The notes under the pieces: model-generated
The model's database searches: none
What the model was told of the DNA's origin: nothing
The model's input: only the letters and a program-made list of their open reading frames with translations
Made by a program: the position numbers and the translations under genes
Part shown: piece after piece, positions 27,184-35,975 of the stretch
Numbering within the stretch: the stretch's first letter is position 1
Layout: each line of letters begins with the position of its first letter
Assembly (NCBI GenBank): GCA_963809875.1
Contig: CAWELC010000007.1
Location: 589,423 to 653,422, forward strand
Length of the DNA stretch: 64,000 nt
Direction of reading: 5' to 3'
DNA from: JAFGAS01 sp963809875
GTDB lineage: Bacteria; Desulfobacterota; Zymogenia; Zymogenales; Zymogenaceae

Positions 27184-27876
27184 TCACAGTTCAAGCTTGT
27201 AGCCCACCCCCCACACCGTCAGCAGGTGGCGCGGGTTGGCGGGATCGTCTTCGATTTTCTCGCGCAGCCGGCGGATGTGCACCGTGACCGTGCCCGGGTC
27301 GATGTACTCGGCCAGCCCCCAGACGCGCTCGAGCAGCTGGTCGCGGGTGAACACCTGGCGGGGATGGCGGGCCAGCAGCCACAGCAGGTCGAACTCCTTG
27401 GCGGTCAGCGTCCGTTCTTCGCCGCCGACGGCGACCAGCCGCGTGCGCGGGTCGATGCGCAGGTCGCCCAGGTCCAGGGGCGCCTCAGCCCCCAGGTCCT
27501 GGGCGCCCCCGCGTGCCCGGCGCAGCACCGCCCGCACCCGGCTGACCAGCTCCTGCGGGCTGAACGGCTTGATCACGTAATCGTCCGCGCCCATCTCCAG
27601 CCCGGCGATCCGGTCGGTCTCTTCCTTGCGGGCGGTCAGCAGGATGATGGGCACGTCGCTGCGCTCGCGCAGCCGGCGGATGATCTCCCACCCATCCGCC
27701 CCCGGCAGCATCAGGTCCAGGACGACCAGCATGGGGAGCTGCCGCTCCAGCGCTTCGAGCGCCGCCTTTCCATCCCGGACGACGCTCACCGCATAGCCGG
27801 CCCGCCGCAGGTACAGGCTGACCACCTCGCCCACGCTGGGCTCATCTTCCACCACCAGGATCTGATTCTCATTCAT
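27184..27876 (-). CDS. OmpR/PhoB-family response regulator
   Basis: An intact 230-residue DNA-binding response regulator. The receiver domain has the acidic pair at residues 10-11 (VVEDE), the phospho-acceptor Asp54 (VVLDLMLPGADGW), Thr in ILLTARKE and the Lys in DYVIKPFSPQEL. The winged-helix effector domain spans about 130-230 (LTAKEFDLLWLLARHPRQVFTR, VTVHIRRLREKIEDDP, LTVWGVGYKLE). It is paired with the following histidine kinase. The neighbouring HtrA and MsrPQ genes suggest an envelope or oxidative stress role, but this is inference only. Confidence 0.92.
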   Translation of the reverse strand: MNENQILVVEDEPSVGEVVSLYLRRAGYAVSVVRDGKAALEALERQLPMLVVLDLMLPGADGWEIIRRLRERSDVPIILLTARKEETDRIAGLEMGADDYVIKPFSPQELVSRVRAVLRRARGGAQDLGAEAPLDLGDLRIDPRTRLVAVGGEERTLTAKEFDLLWLLARHPRQVFTRDQLLERVWGLAEYIDPGTVTVHIRRLREKIEDDPANPRHLLTVWGVGYKLEL

Positions 27877-27963
27877 CTAGCAATTCATCCCATCCACCAA
27901 GGACACGAAACCAATCAATCCACTAAACACACAAAGAAAGGTGGCAAAAAACCAACGGCAACC

Positions 27964-28737
27964 TCACCTCTGCATAGAAATTATTTCTTCTTTGTCTTTT
28001 TCCTTTGATCCCATCAGGACCTTACCTTCATAAACTTCGTGGACCGGTTTTTCCCTCCGCAGCCCTCCGCGGCTATCCGTGCTCGTCCGTGTCCCACTTA
28101 ATCTTGCGTTTACGATCGCCCGCCGCACCGGTGGGATCCGCACGACAAAGAGCAGGATCAGGATCGCGCCGTACAGCAGCACCCGGCGGACGTCGCCGTG
28201 GAACTGCAGCACGTTCCCCTTCACCACCCAGGCGAAATGGACGATCACCAGCCCGCCGGCCAGGTATACCAGCCGGTGCAGCCGGATCCAGTTCTTGCCC
28301 ATCCGCTTCATCCACCAGCGGAAGGAGGTCACCGCCAGCGGCAGCAGCGCCAGGAACGCGCCCATCCCGACGAAGATATAGCGCTTTTCGAGCAGCGTCT
28401 GGCCGATCAGGCTCCAATCCAGCCCGTAGTCGACCCAGACGAACAGGGTCAGGTGGATGCCGGCATACATAAAGGCGTACAGCCCCAGCGCCCGGCGGCG
28501 CTTGATCGCCTGCGACGCAAAGCCGCCGAACAGGATGTTGAGCGGGGTGCAGGCCAGCGACAGCAGCAGGAGGGTCAGCGCGATCAGCCCGGTGCGCTGC
28601 TCCGCCGCCTGGATCGGGTTGACCGTCAGGTTGTCCGTATAATAATCCCAGACCAGGACGGCCAGCGGGGCCAGCGCGCCGATATGCGTGCCGATCCGCA
28701 GGAAGCGCGGGAACCACTTTTTGAAACCGGTTCTCAT
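27964..28737 (-). CDS. msrQ: MsrQ-like haem-binding membrane subunit
   Basis: A membrane cytochrome that passes electrons from the quinone pool or flavins to the periplasmic methionine sulfoxide reductase MsrP. About six helices are seen from residue 15 to 205, with histidine candidates in YAGIHLTLFVW, RLHRLVYLAGG and IVHFAWVVKG; the block WIRLHRLVYLAGGLVIVHF is typical of MsrQ. It starts seven bases after the msrP stop. The last 45 or so residues (after VNARLSGT) are read from a dispersed intergenic repeat, so the authentic end is probably near residue 212. Function is supported by the msrP-msrQ gene pair. Confidence 0.85.
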   Translation of the reverse strand: MRTGFKKWFPRFLRIGTHIGALAPLAVLVWDYYTDNLTVNPIQAAEQRTGLIALTLLLLSLACTPLNILFGGFASQAIKRRRALGLYAFMYAGIHLTLFVWVDYGLDWSLIGQTLLEKRYIFVGMGAFLALLPLAVTSFRWWMKRMGKNWIRLHRLVYLAGGLVIVHFAWVVKGNVLQFHGDVRRVLLYGAILILLFVVRIPPVRRAIVNARLSGTRTSTDSRGGLRREKPVHEVYEGKVLMGSKEKDKEEIISMQR

Positions 28738-28743
28738 GAGGCC

Positions 28744-29711
28744 TCAATAGTTTGCGCGCAGGTCCATCCCGGCGTACAGCCCGGCGACCTGCTCGCCGTA
28801 CCCGTTGAACGGGAGCGTCTTGCGCCGGCCGGTCTCGCCGATCCGCCGCTCGGTCGACTGCGACCAGCGCGGGTGCGGCACGTCCGGGTTGACGTTGGAG
28901 TAGAAGCCGTACTCGTCCGGAGCGATCATGTGCCAGAAGTTATTCGGCTGGTCGGCCACCAGCTCGATCTTCACCAGCGACTTGGCCGACTTGAACCCGT
29001 ACTTCCACGGCACCGCCAGGCGGATGGGCGCGCCATCCTGCGGGGGAAGCGGCTTCCCGTATAAACCGGTCACCAGCAGCGCCAGGTCGTTCATGGCTTC
29101 GTCCAGGCGGAGCCCCTCGATGTACGGCCAGGGGTAAAAGTTGTCTTTCAGCCCGGGCATCTGGTCCGACTCGGGGATGGTCATGAACTGCACGTATTTG
29201 GCGTCCCCGGTCGGCTCGACCGCCTTGAGCAGTTTGGCCAGGGGAAAGCCCGTCCAGGGGATGACCAGGGACCAGCCTTCCACGCAGCGCAGCCGGTAGA
29301 CCCGCTCTTCGGGGGAGAACTTCTTCTCCAGGTCTTCGATCCCGAACGTCTGCGGCTTTTGGACCAGGCCGCTCACCTCCACCGTCCAGGGGGAGGTTTA
29401 AAGCCCTCGGCCAGCTGGGAGACCAGCTCTTTATCATCGGTAAACTCGTAATAGTTGTTGTAATGGGTGATGTCCTGGTAGGTGTTGGCCGGGTCGCCCA
29501 GTTCGTCGGTCAGGGCTTTCACCGGCGCCTGCGTACCGGCCGGAGCCGCTTGACCCGCCGGGGTCACAGCCTGGCGTGGGGCGCAGGCTGCCAGCAGACC
29601 GGCGACCCCGGCGACGCCGGCCGCCTTGATAAAGTTCCGCCGCGAAAAATACAGTCCCTCGGGGGTAATCTCGGAGGACGGAATGCCAGATTTAAAGGAT
29701 TTCTTTCCCAT
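28744..29711 (-). CDS. msrP: MsrP, molybdopterin methionine sulfoxide reductase catalytic subunit, one frameshift
   Basis: An exported molybdenum enzyme that repairs oxidised methionine in envelope proteins. The N-terminus holds a twin-arginine signal (FSRRNFIKAAGVAGVAGLLAACAP), needed for export with cofactor. The catalytic domain has the Mo-ligand cysteine in LRCVEGWSLVIPWTGFPL, then DGAPIRLAVPWKYGFKSAKSLVKIEL and the typical MsrP ending NGYGEQVAGLYAGMDLRANY. Near base 29395 an indel joins LAEGF to the main frame beginning TVEVSGLVQKP. Repaired length about 321 residues. It forms an operon with msrQ. The ATG at 29711 is preferred because it begins MGKKSFKSG, as in homologues. Confidence 0.9.
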
Positions 29712-29888
29712 ACTCCCTCTCGTTCTCATTCATCACGGATCTTAAATACTTCTCATCCGCAAATTTCGCTAATTCTGTCAAGATAATAAAATTTTTTATA
29801 TATAGTTTATCCTATTTATGCTTGTTTTCACTCTTTATCTTATCTCCAGTTTTTCTTTGCGCCTTCGCGTCCTTCGCGGTTCGGTTTT

Positions 29889-30532
29889 TTACCCGGTTTC
29901 AGCCAGAAGCGCCCGGATGGCAGCCTCGGTCTCCTCGTACGCCCCTTCGCCGACGTGCACGTAGCGGATGTGCCCGCGCTTGTCGATCAGGTAGGCCGCC
30001 GGCCAGTAATGGTTGTTGTAAGCCTCCCAGGTCTTCCCGTCGTTATCCTGCGCCACCGGGTAGGGCACGTCCAGCCGGCGGATGGCCTCCTTGAGGTTGT
30101 CCAGCTCCTGCTCGTAGCTGAACTCGGGGAAATGATTGCCGATGACCACCAGCCCCTGGCCGGCGTACTTCTCGTGCCAGCCGCGCAGCGCGGGGATGAC
30201 GTGCTGGCAGTTGATGCAGCCGAACGTCCACATGTCCAGCAGGACAACCTTTCCGCGCAGGTCGGCCAGGCGCAGCGGCCCATCCGTGTTCAGCCAGACC
30301 GTGTTTTCCAGCTCGGGCGCCGGCCCCAGGTCGGGGTACTCGGAAGCCTCGGAGGCTTCGAGGCCTCGGAGGCCGGGACGCCGGTCGGAGCGGCCGTCTC
30401 CTGAGGGGCGGCCGGGGACGCGTCCGTCCGGGCAGGCATGCTCTCTCCGGGAGCCTTGGCCGCCGCGGGAGCGCACCCGGCCACCAGCATCCCGGCGGCT
30501 GTCACCAGCCCGCAAATTTTCTTCCAGGTCAT
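29889..30532 (-). CDS. TlpA/ResA-like thioredoxin lipoprotein, one frameshift
   Basis: An exported thiol-disulfide protein. The N-terminus is a lipoprotein signal (LVTAAGMLVAGCAPA), then a Pro/Ala/Ser-rich linker. The redoxin domain shows LADLRGKVVLLDMWTFGCINCQHVIPAL with a GCINC active site, then VVIGNHFPEFSYEQE, YPVAQDNDGKTWEAYNNHYWPAAYLIDKRG with the cis-Pro. The CxNC form is common in DipZ/TlpA-like proteins of Gram-positive-like lineages. Near base 30360 one base changes the frame between the linker and EASEYPDLGPAPEL. It follows a good AGGAGAAA site. It lies near MsrPQ and may reduce envelope thiols. Confidence 0.85.
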
Positions 30533-30548
30533 TCGTTTCTCCTACTTC

Positions 30549-30664
30549 TGTAGCGTTGAAGCCCCTGTGCTAGGCTTGCACTGCGAAGCGTCATCCGTCG
30601 CCAGCACCGTGTGGGCGTCTGATGGAGCTGATCACAGTGGACGGCCACAAGGGCCTGAGCTACA
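30549..30664. repeat. Palindromic element family A, copy 2 (116 bp)
   Basis: The right half (GTGTGGGCGTC ... ACGGCCACAAGGGCCTGAGCTACA, described by its ends) matches copy 1 at 12633-12728. The left half begins TGTAGCGTTGAAGCCC and has diverged. It lies just upstream of the TlpA-like gene. Confidence 0.7.
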
Positions 30665-30732
30665 AAACTTCGGAAGCTCTTCCAACATCCTATCCGATAA
30701 CCCTTACAGCCAAAGGAAGAAATAATTACAAA

Positions 30733-30762
30733 ATCCTTACGGCCAAGGCAAGCCGTAAGGAT
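30733..30762 (-). terminator. Intrinsic terminator of the alpha/beta hydrolase gene
   Basis: ATCCTTACGGC (30733-30743) pairs with GCCGTAAGGAT (30752-30762). On the minus strand it is followed by TTTTGTAATTATTT. It lies 25 bases beyond the hydrolase stop. Confidence 0.75.
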
Positions 30763-30786
30763 GGTATTTAGTCCTCTGACCCCAGT

Positions 30787-31911
30787 CTATTTCAGCAAGC
30801 CGTCGAAAAACGCGATCGTCCGGTTCATCGTCAGCGTGAATTGATTCCCCAGGTTGTGGTCGTCGCCCTCATAGGTAAACAGCTCGACGGATCCCCCGGC
30901 AGCCTGGATTTCCTCCGCCAGCTGCACCGAAAACTCGGACGGCACCTCGCTGTCCGCCAGGCTGTGGTGCAGCTGCACCGGGCCGGAGAGGTCCGCCAGG
31001 AAGGCATTCGAGGAGACCGAGTTCCAGAAGTCCGGGTTTTGATCGGGCGTGCCGTAGCGCTCGACCCACTCGGTGCGCCAGCGGCGGGTCCCTGGGGCGG
31101 GGGTCGGGGTCGGACCGCGCCGCCGCCAGCGGTAATACATGTCGGAATACGAGCCCACCACCCCGGCCCAGATCACCCCGGCTTTGATCTCCCGCGAGAT
31201 GACCATCGCTCGCAGCGTCAGAAAGCCGCCCATCGAATGCCCCCACATCCCGATCTTCTGCGGGTTTACCTGGGGGAAACGCTGCAGCGCCGCCACCGCG
31301 TTGAGCACGTCATCCGTGTAGCCGGGGTCGCCGTAGGCGCCGGCCGCGATGCCCTCCGAGCGGTCGTGGCCCCGGTAGTCGATCCGGAAGACGATGTACC
31401 CGGCCCGCGCCAGCCGGTCCACGTAGGCGATATAGCGCTCGGTCGTCCGGTACACCCTCGGCGGGATAAACCCGTGGTTGAAGACGATCGCCGGCCAGCC
31501 GCCCTCCGGCATGTCCCCATTGGGGACGGTCAGCAGCCCGTAGATCTTCAGCCCGTCCGACAGGTACGAGGCATAATAGCGCCGGTAGGTCGCCCCGGGG
31601 TCCAGCTCGTCTTCGAGGACGATGTCGCTCCCCGGGTAAGTCCGCGCTCGCATCGCCTGGATCGCCATGGGGAACGGGGTCGGCGTGGGCGTGACGGTCG
31701 CGGTTGGGACCTGCGTCGCGGTCGCGGTGGGATCAGGCAGGGTTGAGGTCGCGACCAGAGTCGGGGTTGATACCGGCGGCGCGGGTGTTTCCACCTGGAC
31801 GACCGGCGGGGCCGTGGTTGGCTCGGGCGCGTGGCCCGGACCCGGGGCCGCGACCGCGCACCCGCTGATGAGCAGGGCAAGCAGAGCAAAGAACAGGACA
31901 GACCGGCGCAT
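30787..31911 (-). CDS. Lipoprotein alpha/beta hydrolase, prolyl-oligopeptidase-like
   Basis: A 374-residue surface-anchored serine hydrolase. The N-terminus carries a lipoprotein signal (FFALLALLISGCAVA), then a 65-residue Thr/Pro-rich linker typical of Chloroflexota lipoproteins. The hydrolase domain includes the oxyanion region IVFNHGFIPP, VFRIDYRGHDRSEG, the nucleophile elbow GMWGHSMGGFLTL, the Asp region HHSLADSEVPSEF and the catalytic His in YEGDDHNLGNQF. This fits the dipeptidyl peptidase / acyl-peptide hydrolase-like (S9) or general esterase group. The ATG beginning MRRSVLFF is preferred. The gene is intact and monocistronic with its own terminator. Substrate unknown. Confidence 0.85.
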   Translation of the reverse strand: MRRSVLFFALLALLISGCAVAAPGPGHAPEPTTAPPVVQVETPAPPVSTPTLVATSTLPDPTATATQVPTATVTPTPTPFPMAIQAMRARTYPGSDIVLEDELDPGATYRRYYASYLSDGLKIYGLLTVPNGDMPEGGWPAIVFNHGFIPPRVYRTTERYIAYVDRLARAGYIVFRIDYRGHDRSEGIAAGAYGDPGYTDDVLNAVAALQRFPQVNPQKIGMWGHSMGGFLTLRAMVISREIKAGVIWAGVVGSYSDMYYRWRRRGPTPTPAPGTRRWRTEWVERYGTPDQNPDFWNSVSSNAFLADLSGPVQLHHSLADSEVPSEFSVQLAEEIQAAGGSVELFTYEGDDHNLGNQFTLTMNRTIAFFDGLLK

Positions 31912-32338
31912 GGACAATGCCTCCACTAAGTTCCCTAATATTACCGGTTTTGCCGGTTCAGGGCAAATCGTTCACCCCACCGGGTTCAATGATGCGATTT
32001 TCCGTCTCAATTTTGGGGATCGCGCCGTGCATCGTAGGGGCGGGTCTGAGACCCGCCCCTGCAACCGCCTTATGGGTCAATCCGGCACCCGGTGGGCTCC
32101 TGTAGGGGCGACCCGTGGGTCGCCCCTACGGAAGAGATGACGAAGGGCCGGTGTGAGCAGTGAAGATGCCCGTCCAGAGGGCATTTGCTGGTAAGGGCGG
32201 GTCGGAGACCCGCCCCTACAAAGGATGGATGGAGGAGAGAACAGGGCGGTCCTAGCATTGGAGACCGGGTTGGTTTACGCCCCTCCACCCACCTTACGCT
32301 TCTCAAATGCTATAATTCGGATATAAGGAATAGATATT
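31912..32338. other. Intergenic region carrying three GTAGGGGCGGGTC-type palindromes
   Basis: No gene. Palindromes lie at 32034-32061, 32102-32129 (perfect arms GTAGGGGCGACCC) and 32191-32219. Between them are fragments of other dispersed words, including CCCCTCCACCCACC near 32281. The dynamin gene promoter may overlap the AT-rich end: TATAATTCGGATATAAGG near 32311. Confidence 0.7.
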
Positions 32339-34066
32339 ATGCAAATATTAACCGAACAGCAAGAAAATCTTCTCCGAGACGAGCGCAAGATCCTCAACGA
32401 TTTGCGCGTCGCCCTCGTCCAGTTTGGCGCCCTGCCCGAGGACAGCGACACCCTGGGCAGCTCGATCGAGCAGCTGGACCAGCTCTTCCTGCTGGTGGTG
32501 GTCGGCGAGTTCAACGCGGGAAAGAGCGCCTTTATCAACGCCCTGCTCGGGCAGCGGCTGCTCACCGAAGGCGTCACCCCCACCACCACCCAGATCCAGG
32601 TCCTGCGCTACGGCGAAGCCCAGGACCGCACCGTCGTCAACCCGCACCAGCACGTCCTCACCCTCCCCGCCGACCTGCTCTCCGATATCAGCATCGTCGA
32701 CACCCCGGGGACCAATGCCATCATCCGCGAGCACGAGCTGATCACCTCCCAGTTCATCCCCCGCTCCGACCTGGTCCTGTTCATCACCTCCGCCGACCGG
32801 CCGTTCACCGAGAGCGAGCGCCTCTTCCTGACCCAGATCCGCGATTGGGGCAAGAAAGTCGTCCTGGTGATCAACAAGGTCGACATCCTGCAGACCGAGG
32901 CCGACCGGCAGGAGGTGGCTCATTTCGTCACCGAGAACGCCCGCGCGCTGCTCGGCGTCACCCCGGACGTCTTCCTGGTCAGCGCCCGCCAGGCCCTCCA
33001 GTCGAAACAGGGCCAGTCCGAACTGTGGGCTCAAAGCGGGTTCGAGGCCCTGGAAAGCTACATCCACGACCGGCTGGACGAGAAAGGCCGCCTGCAGCTC
33101 AAGCTGCTCAGCCCGCTCGGAACCGGCCTGAGCCTGGCCAACCGCTACCTGGAGGTGATCGGCAGCCGCCAGCAGATGCTCGAGAAGGATTTCCACATGC
33201 TTTCCGACGTCGACGCGCAGCTGGCCCTGTTCGACGAAGACCTGAAACGCGATTTCCGCTTCCGCATCTCGGATGTCGAGAACGCCCTCTTCGAGCTCGA
33301 GCAGCGCGGCGATACCTTTTTCGACGATACCTTCCGCCTGGCGCGCATCTTTGACCTGATCGGCAAGGACCGGGTCCAGCAGGAATTCGAACACGAAGTG
33401 GTCGGCGATATCCCCGAGCGCATCGAGCGGAAGGTCAACGAGATCATCGATTGGATGGTCGAGTCCGAGCTGCGCCAGTGGCAGGGCGTGATCCAGCACA
33501 TCGCCGAGCGGCGCAAGGAGCACCAGGACCGCCTGGTCGGCGACACCGGCATCGGCAGCTTCAATTACGACCGGGAACGCATGATGGATTCGGTCGGCCG
33601 GGAAGCCCGCCGGGTGGTCGATACCTTTGACAAGAACCAGGAAGCCAAGAAAATCGCCGAAGACGCCCAGGTCACCGTGGCGACCTCGCTCGCCATCGAG
33701 GCAGGCGCGCTGGGCGTCGGCGCGCTCGTCACCGTCCTGGCGACGACCGCCGCCGTGGACGTCACCGGGATCGTATCGGCGGGGATCATCGCTGCCCTGG
33801 GCCTGTTCATCATCCCGGCCCGGCGGAGGATCGCCAAGCGGGAGCTGAGCCAGAAGATCGCCGACCTGCGCGCCCGCCTGATCAAATCCCTGAGCGCCAC
33901 CTTCGAGCGGGAAGCCGGCCGCAGCCAGGAGCAGATCCGCGAGGCGATTGCCCCTTATTCGCGCTTCGTCCGCGCCGAGAGCGGCAAGCTCAAGGACGCC
34001 CAGGAACAGTTCGGCTCGATCAAGTCCGAGCTGGACCGGCTCAAAGGCCTGGTCGAACAGGTCTAA
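32339..34066 (+). CDS. Bacterial dynamin-like GTPase
   Basis: An intact 575-residue dynamin-family GTPase, expected to bind and remodel membranes. The GTPase domain has G1 GEFNAGKS at 56-63, G2 Thr in TEGVTPTTTQ, G3 DTPG at 121-124 and G4 NKVD at 179-182. A long helical region (about 230-450) follows. A membrane-associated pair of hydrophobic helices lies at about 455-495 (LAIEAGALGVGALVTVLA; IVSAGIIAALGLFIIP), with a C-terminal coiled coil ending LKDAQEQFGSIKSELDRLKGLVEQV. This is the BDLP/LeoA-like layout. It is monocistronic, between repeat-filled gaps. Roles in membrane stress or phage defence are known for the family but not shown here. Confidence 0.88.
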   Translation: MQILTEQQENLLRDERKILNDLRVALVQFGALPEDSDTLGSSIEQLDQLFLLVVVGEFNAGKSAFINALLGQRLLTEGVTPTTTQIQVLRYGEAQDRTVVNPHQHVLTLPADLLSDISIVDTPGTNAIIREHELITSQFIPRSDLVLFITSADRPFTESERLFLTQIRDWGKKVVLVINKVDILQTEADRQEVAHFVTENARALLGVTPDVFLVSARQALQSKQGQSELWAQSGFEALESYIHDRLDEKGRLQLKLLSPLGTGLSLANRYLEVIGSRQQMLEKDFHMLSDVDAQLALFDEDLKRDFRFRISDVENALFELEQRGDTFFDDTFRLARIFDLIGKDRVQQEFEHEVVGDIPERIERKVNEIIDWMVESELRQWQGVIQHIAERRKEHQDRLVGDTGIGSFNYDRERMMDSVGREARRVVDTFDKNQEAKKIAEDAQVTVATSLAIEAGALGVGALVTVLATTAAVDVTGIVSAGIIAALGLFIIPARRRIAKRELSQKIADLRARLIKSLSATFEREAGRSQEQIREAIAPYSRFVRAESGKLKDAQEQFGSIKSELDRLKGLVEQV

Positions 34067-34406
34067 AGAACATCATCCACTAACCCACAGGGCGCAAGCG
34101 GGGACACGAAGGAAGATAGGACACGGACGAGCGTGGATGGGCGGGGCGAGCGGCGCTGCCGGGTAAAATCTGACCGCAAAGACGCGAAGGCGCGAAGATT
34201 TGGTGGAATGAACCGGTTTTACCCTCTCCCGTCGGGAGAGGGAGAAGACGGCCTCGTCTTGCGCGGGGTGCTGTGGTGGCATGGATGGGCACGGACGAGC
34301 GCGGATTTTCTTTTAGTATTAATCCTCCGTGTACATCCGTGCTCGTCTGTGTCCGATTTCCCTTCGCGTCCCCGCTTGCGCCCTGTGGGTTAGTGGATTC
34401 GGGTTC
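34067..34406. other. Intergenic region, 340 bases, dispersed repeats
   Basis: No gene. It holds words such as GGACACGGACGAGCGTGG, AAAGACGCGAAGGCGCGAAG, TACCCTCTCCCGTCGGGAG and TCCGTGCTCGTCTGTGTCC, some in inverted order around 34115-34370. All are shared with other gaps. Confidence 0.6.
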
Positions 34407-35975
34407 TTACTGAAGAGCTTCCTTGGCAAGCTGGGCGAAGATTGGAGCGGCTGCCTTCGAGCCCTCTCCCCCATTTTCGATCACCACCACGATCACCACC
34501 GACCGGTCCTTGCCTTTGGCGAAGCCGCTGAACCAGGCGTGCGGCTGGTCCGACCCGCCCACCTGGGCCGTCCCGGTCTTGCCGCCCACCTCCAGGCCGG
34601 GGACCGCCGCGCTCTGCCCCGTCCCGGTCTTTACCACCGAGATCATCATCTGGCGGACGGTCTGCGCGGTCTCCGCTTTCATCAGCCCGCGGGTCAACCG
34701 CCGGCTGGGGGCGATCTGCACCACGCGTCCCTGCGGATCCTGGACCCGCTCGACCAGGTACGGCTCCGGCAGGTTTCCACCGTTGACGACCGCCAGCACC
34801 ACCCGGGCAATGGTCAGGGGGGTTGAGAGCAGCTCTCCCTGCCCGATCGCCGTCGAAGCCCTCAGCATGTTGTCGCCGGTCAGGTCGCTCACGTCTTGCG
34901 CCAGCTGGGAAACGCTCGAACTCGACCTCCACCGGCGGTCCCTGCCCGTCCGCCGGGCTGAACCCGAAGCGCCGCGCAGTCTCGACCAGCACTTCGGCCG
35001 GCATCTCGTCCCCGATGCGCGCGAAGGCCGCATTCGCCGACAGGCTGTACGATCTCTGCAGGTCCAGCTTCTGCTCGCGGTGGTTGTAATCGGGGATGAC
35101 GCCCCCGCCGTTCACCCGGTAGACATAATAAGGCCCGCCAGGCCCGGTCAGCGGTTCGCCGAAATCAAAGACCGTATCCGGCTTCACCTGCCCGGACTCG
35201 AGACCCGCGATCAGGGTCAAGGTCTTGAAGGTCGACCCGGGGGTGTAGAGCGCCTGGGTGGCCCGGTTGAGGAAGGGAGCCCGGCAGGCCGGGTTGTCCC
35301 CGCAGCTGGCCGCCAGTCCGGCCGCATACCCTTCCTCCAGGATCTTGTTCGGGTCGAAGCGCGGCGAGCTGGCCATCGCCAGGACGGCCCCGCTCTTCCC
35401 GTCCAGGATGACAACCGCGCCCGCCTTCCCTTCCAGCGCCCGGTCCGCCGAGCGCTGCAGCGCGCTGTCGATCGTCAGCACCAGGCTGCTGCCCGCGATC
35501 GGCTGGTGGAGCAGCTCCCCGACCCGCGAATCGATCCGGTCGATCCCCAGCAGGGTGTCATTGTAGGAAAGCTCCAGACCGCTCAGTCCCGTCCGGTACC
35601 GGGAAGTGTAACCGATCACGTGAGCCAGGGCCGGCTCCGCATAGAACCGGGTCCGCTGCCCCGTCTCCTCCACCCGGTCGCTGGCGAGCAGCCGCCCGTC
35701 CCGGTCGTAGATCGATCCGCGGGTCACCCGGTCCAGGAAGGCCGCCGACCGCTGCAGCAGGGGCTGCGGCAGGTCGTTCAGGTCGGTGAACGCCATCCCG
35801 GCGCTTTCGCCGCCGCATTCTCCCAGGGGGTCGAGGCGGTCAGCAGCGGGCTCAGCCAGGCCGGCAGGATCTCCCCGGCCCGGATGAGCTGCCAGTAGAC
35901 TACACGCAGCCCGAAAATTGCCAGCAGCAGGATGGCCAGGTTGGCCAAGACGGAGATCCGCTTCTCGAGGGTCAT
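34407..35975 (-). CDS. Penicillin-binding protein (PbpA/FtsI-like transpeptidase), two frameshifts
   Basis: A membrane-anchored class B transpeptidase that cross-links peptidoglycan. One N-terminal helix (LANLAILLLAIFGLRVVYWQL) is followed by RGSIYDRDGRLLASD and GLSGLELSYNDTLLG in the PBP dimer domain. The transpeptidase domain has SxxK as TPGSTFKTLTL, SxN as SLSANAAFAR and KTG as VGGKTGTAQVGG. Frames change near 35795 and 34925. Repaired length is about 520 residues, matching actinobacterial PbpA. Its ATG overlaps the stop of the rodA/ftsW gene by four bases, so synthesis is coupled to the SEDS glycosyltransferase. Confidence 0.88.

Noticed and set aside
27964..28090. A functional C-terminal extension of MsrQ
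   Set aside because: It is the translation of a dispersed repeat found in many non-coding gaps.
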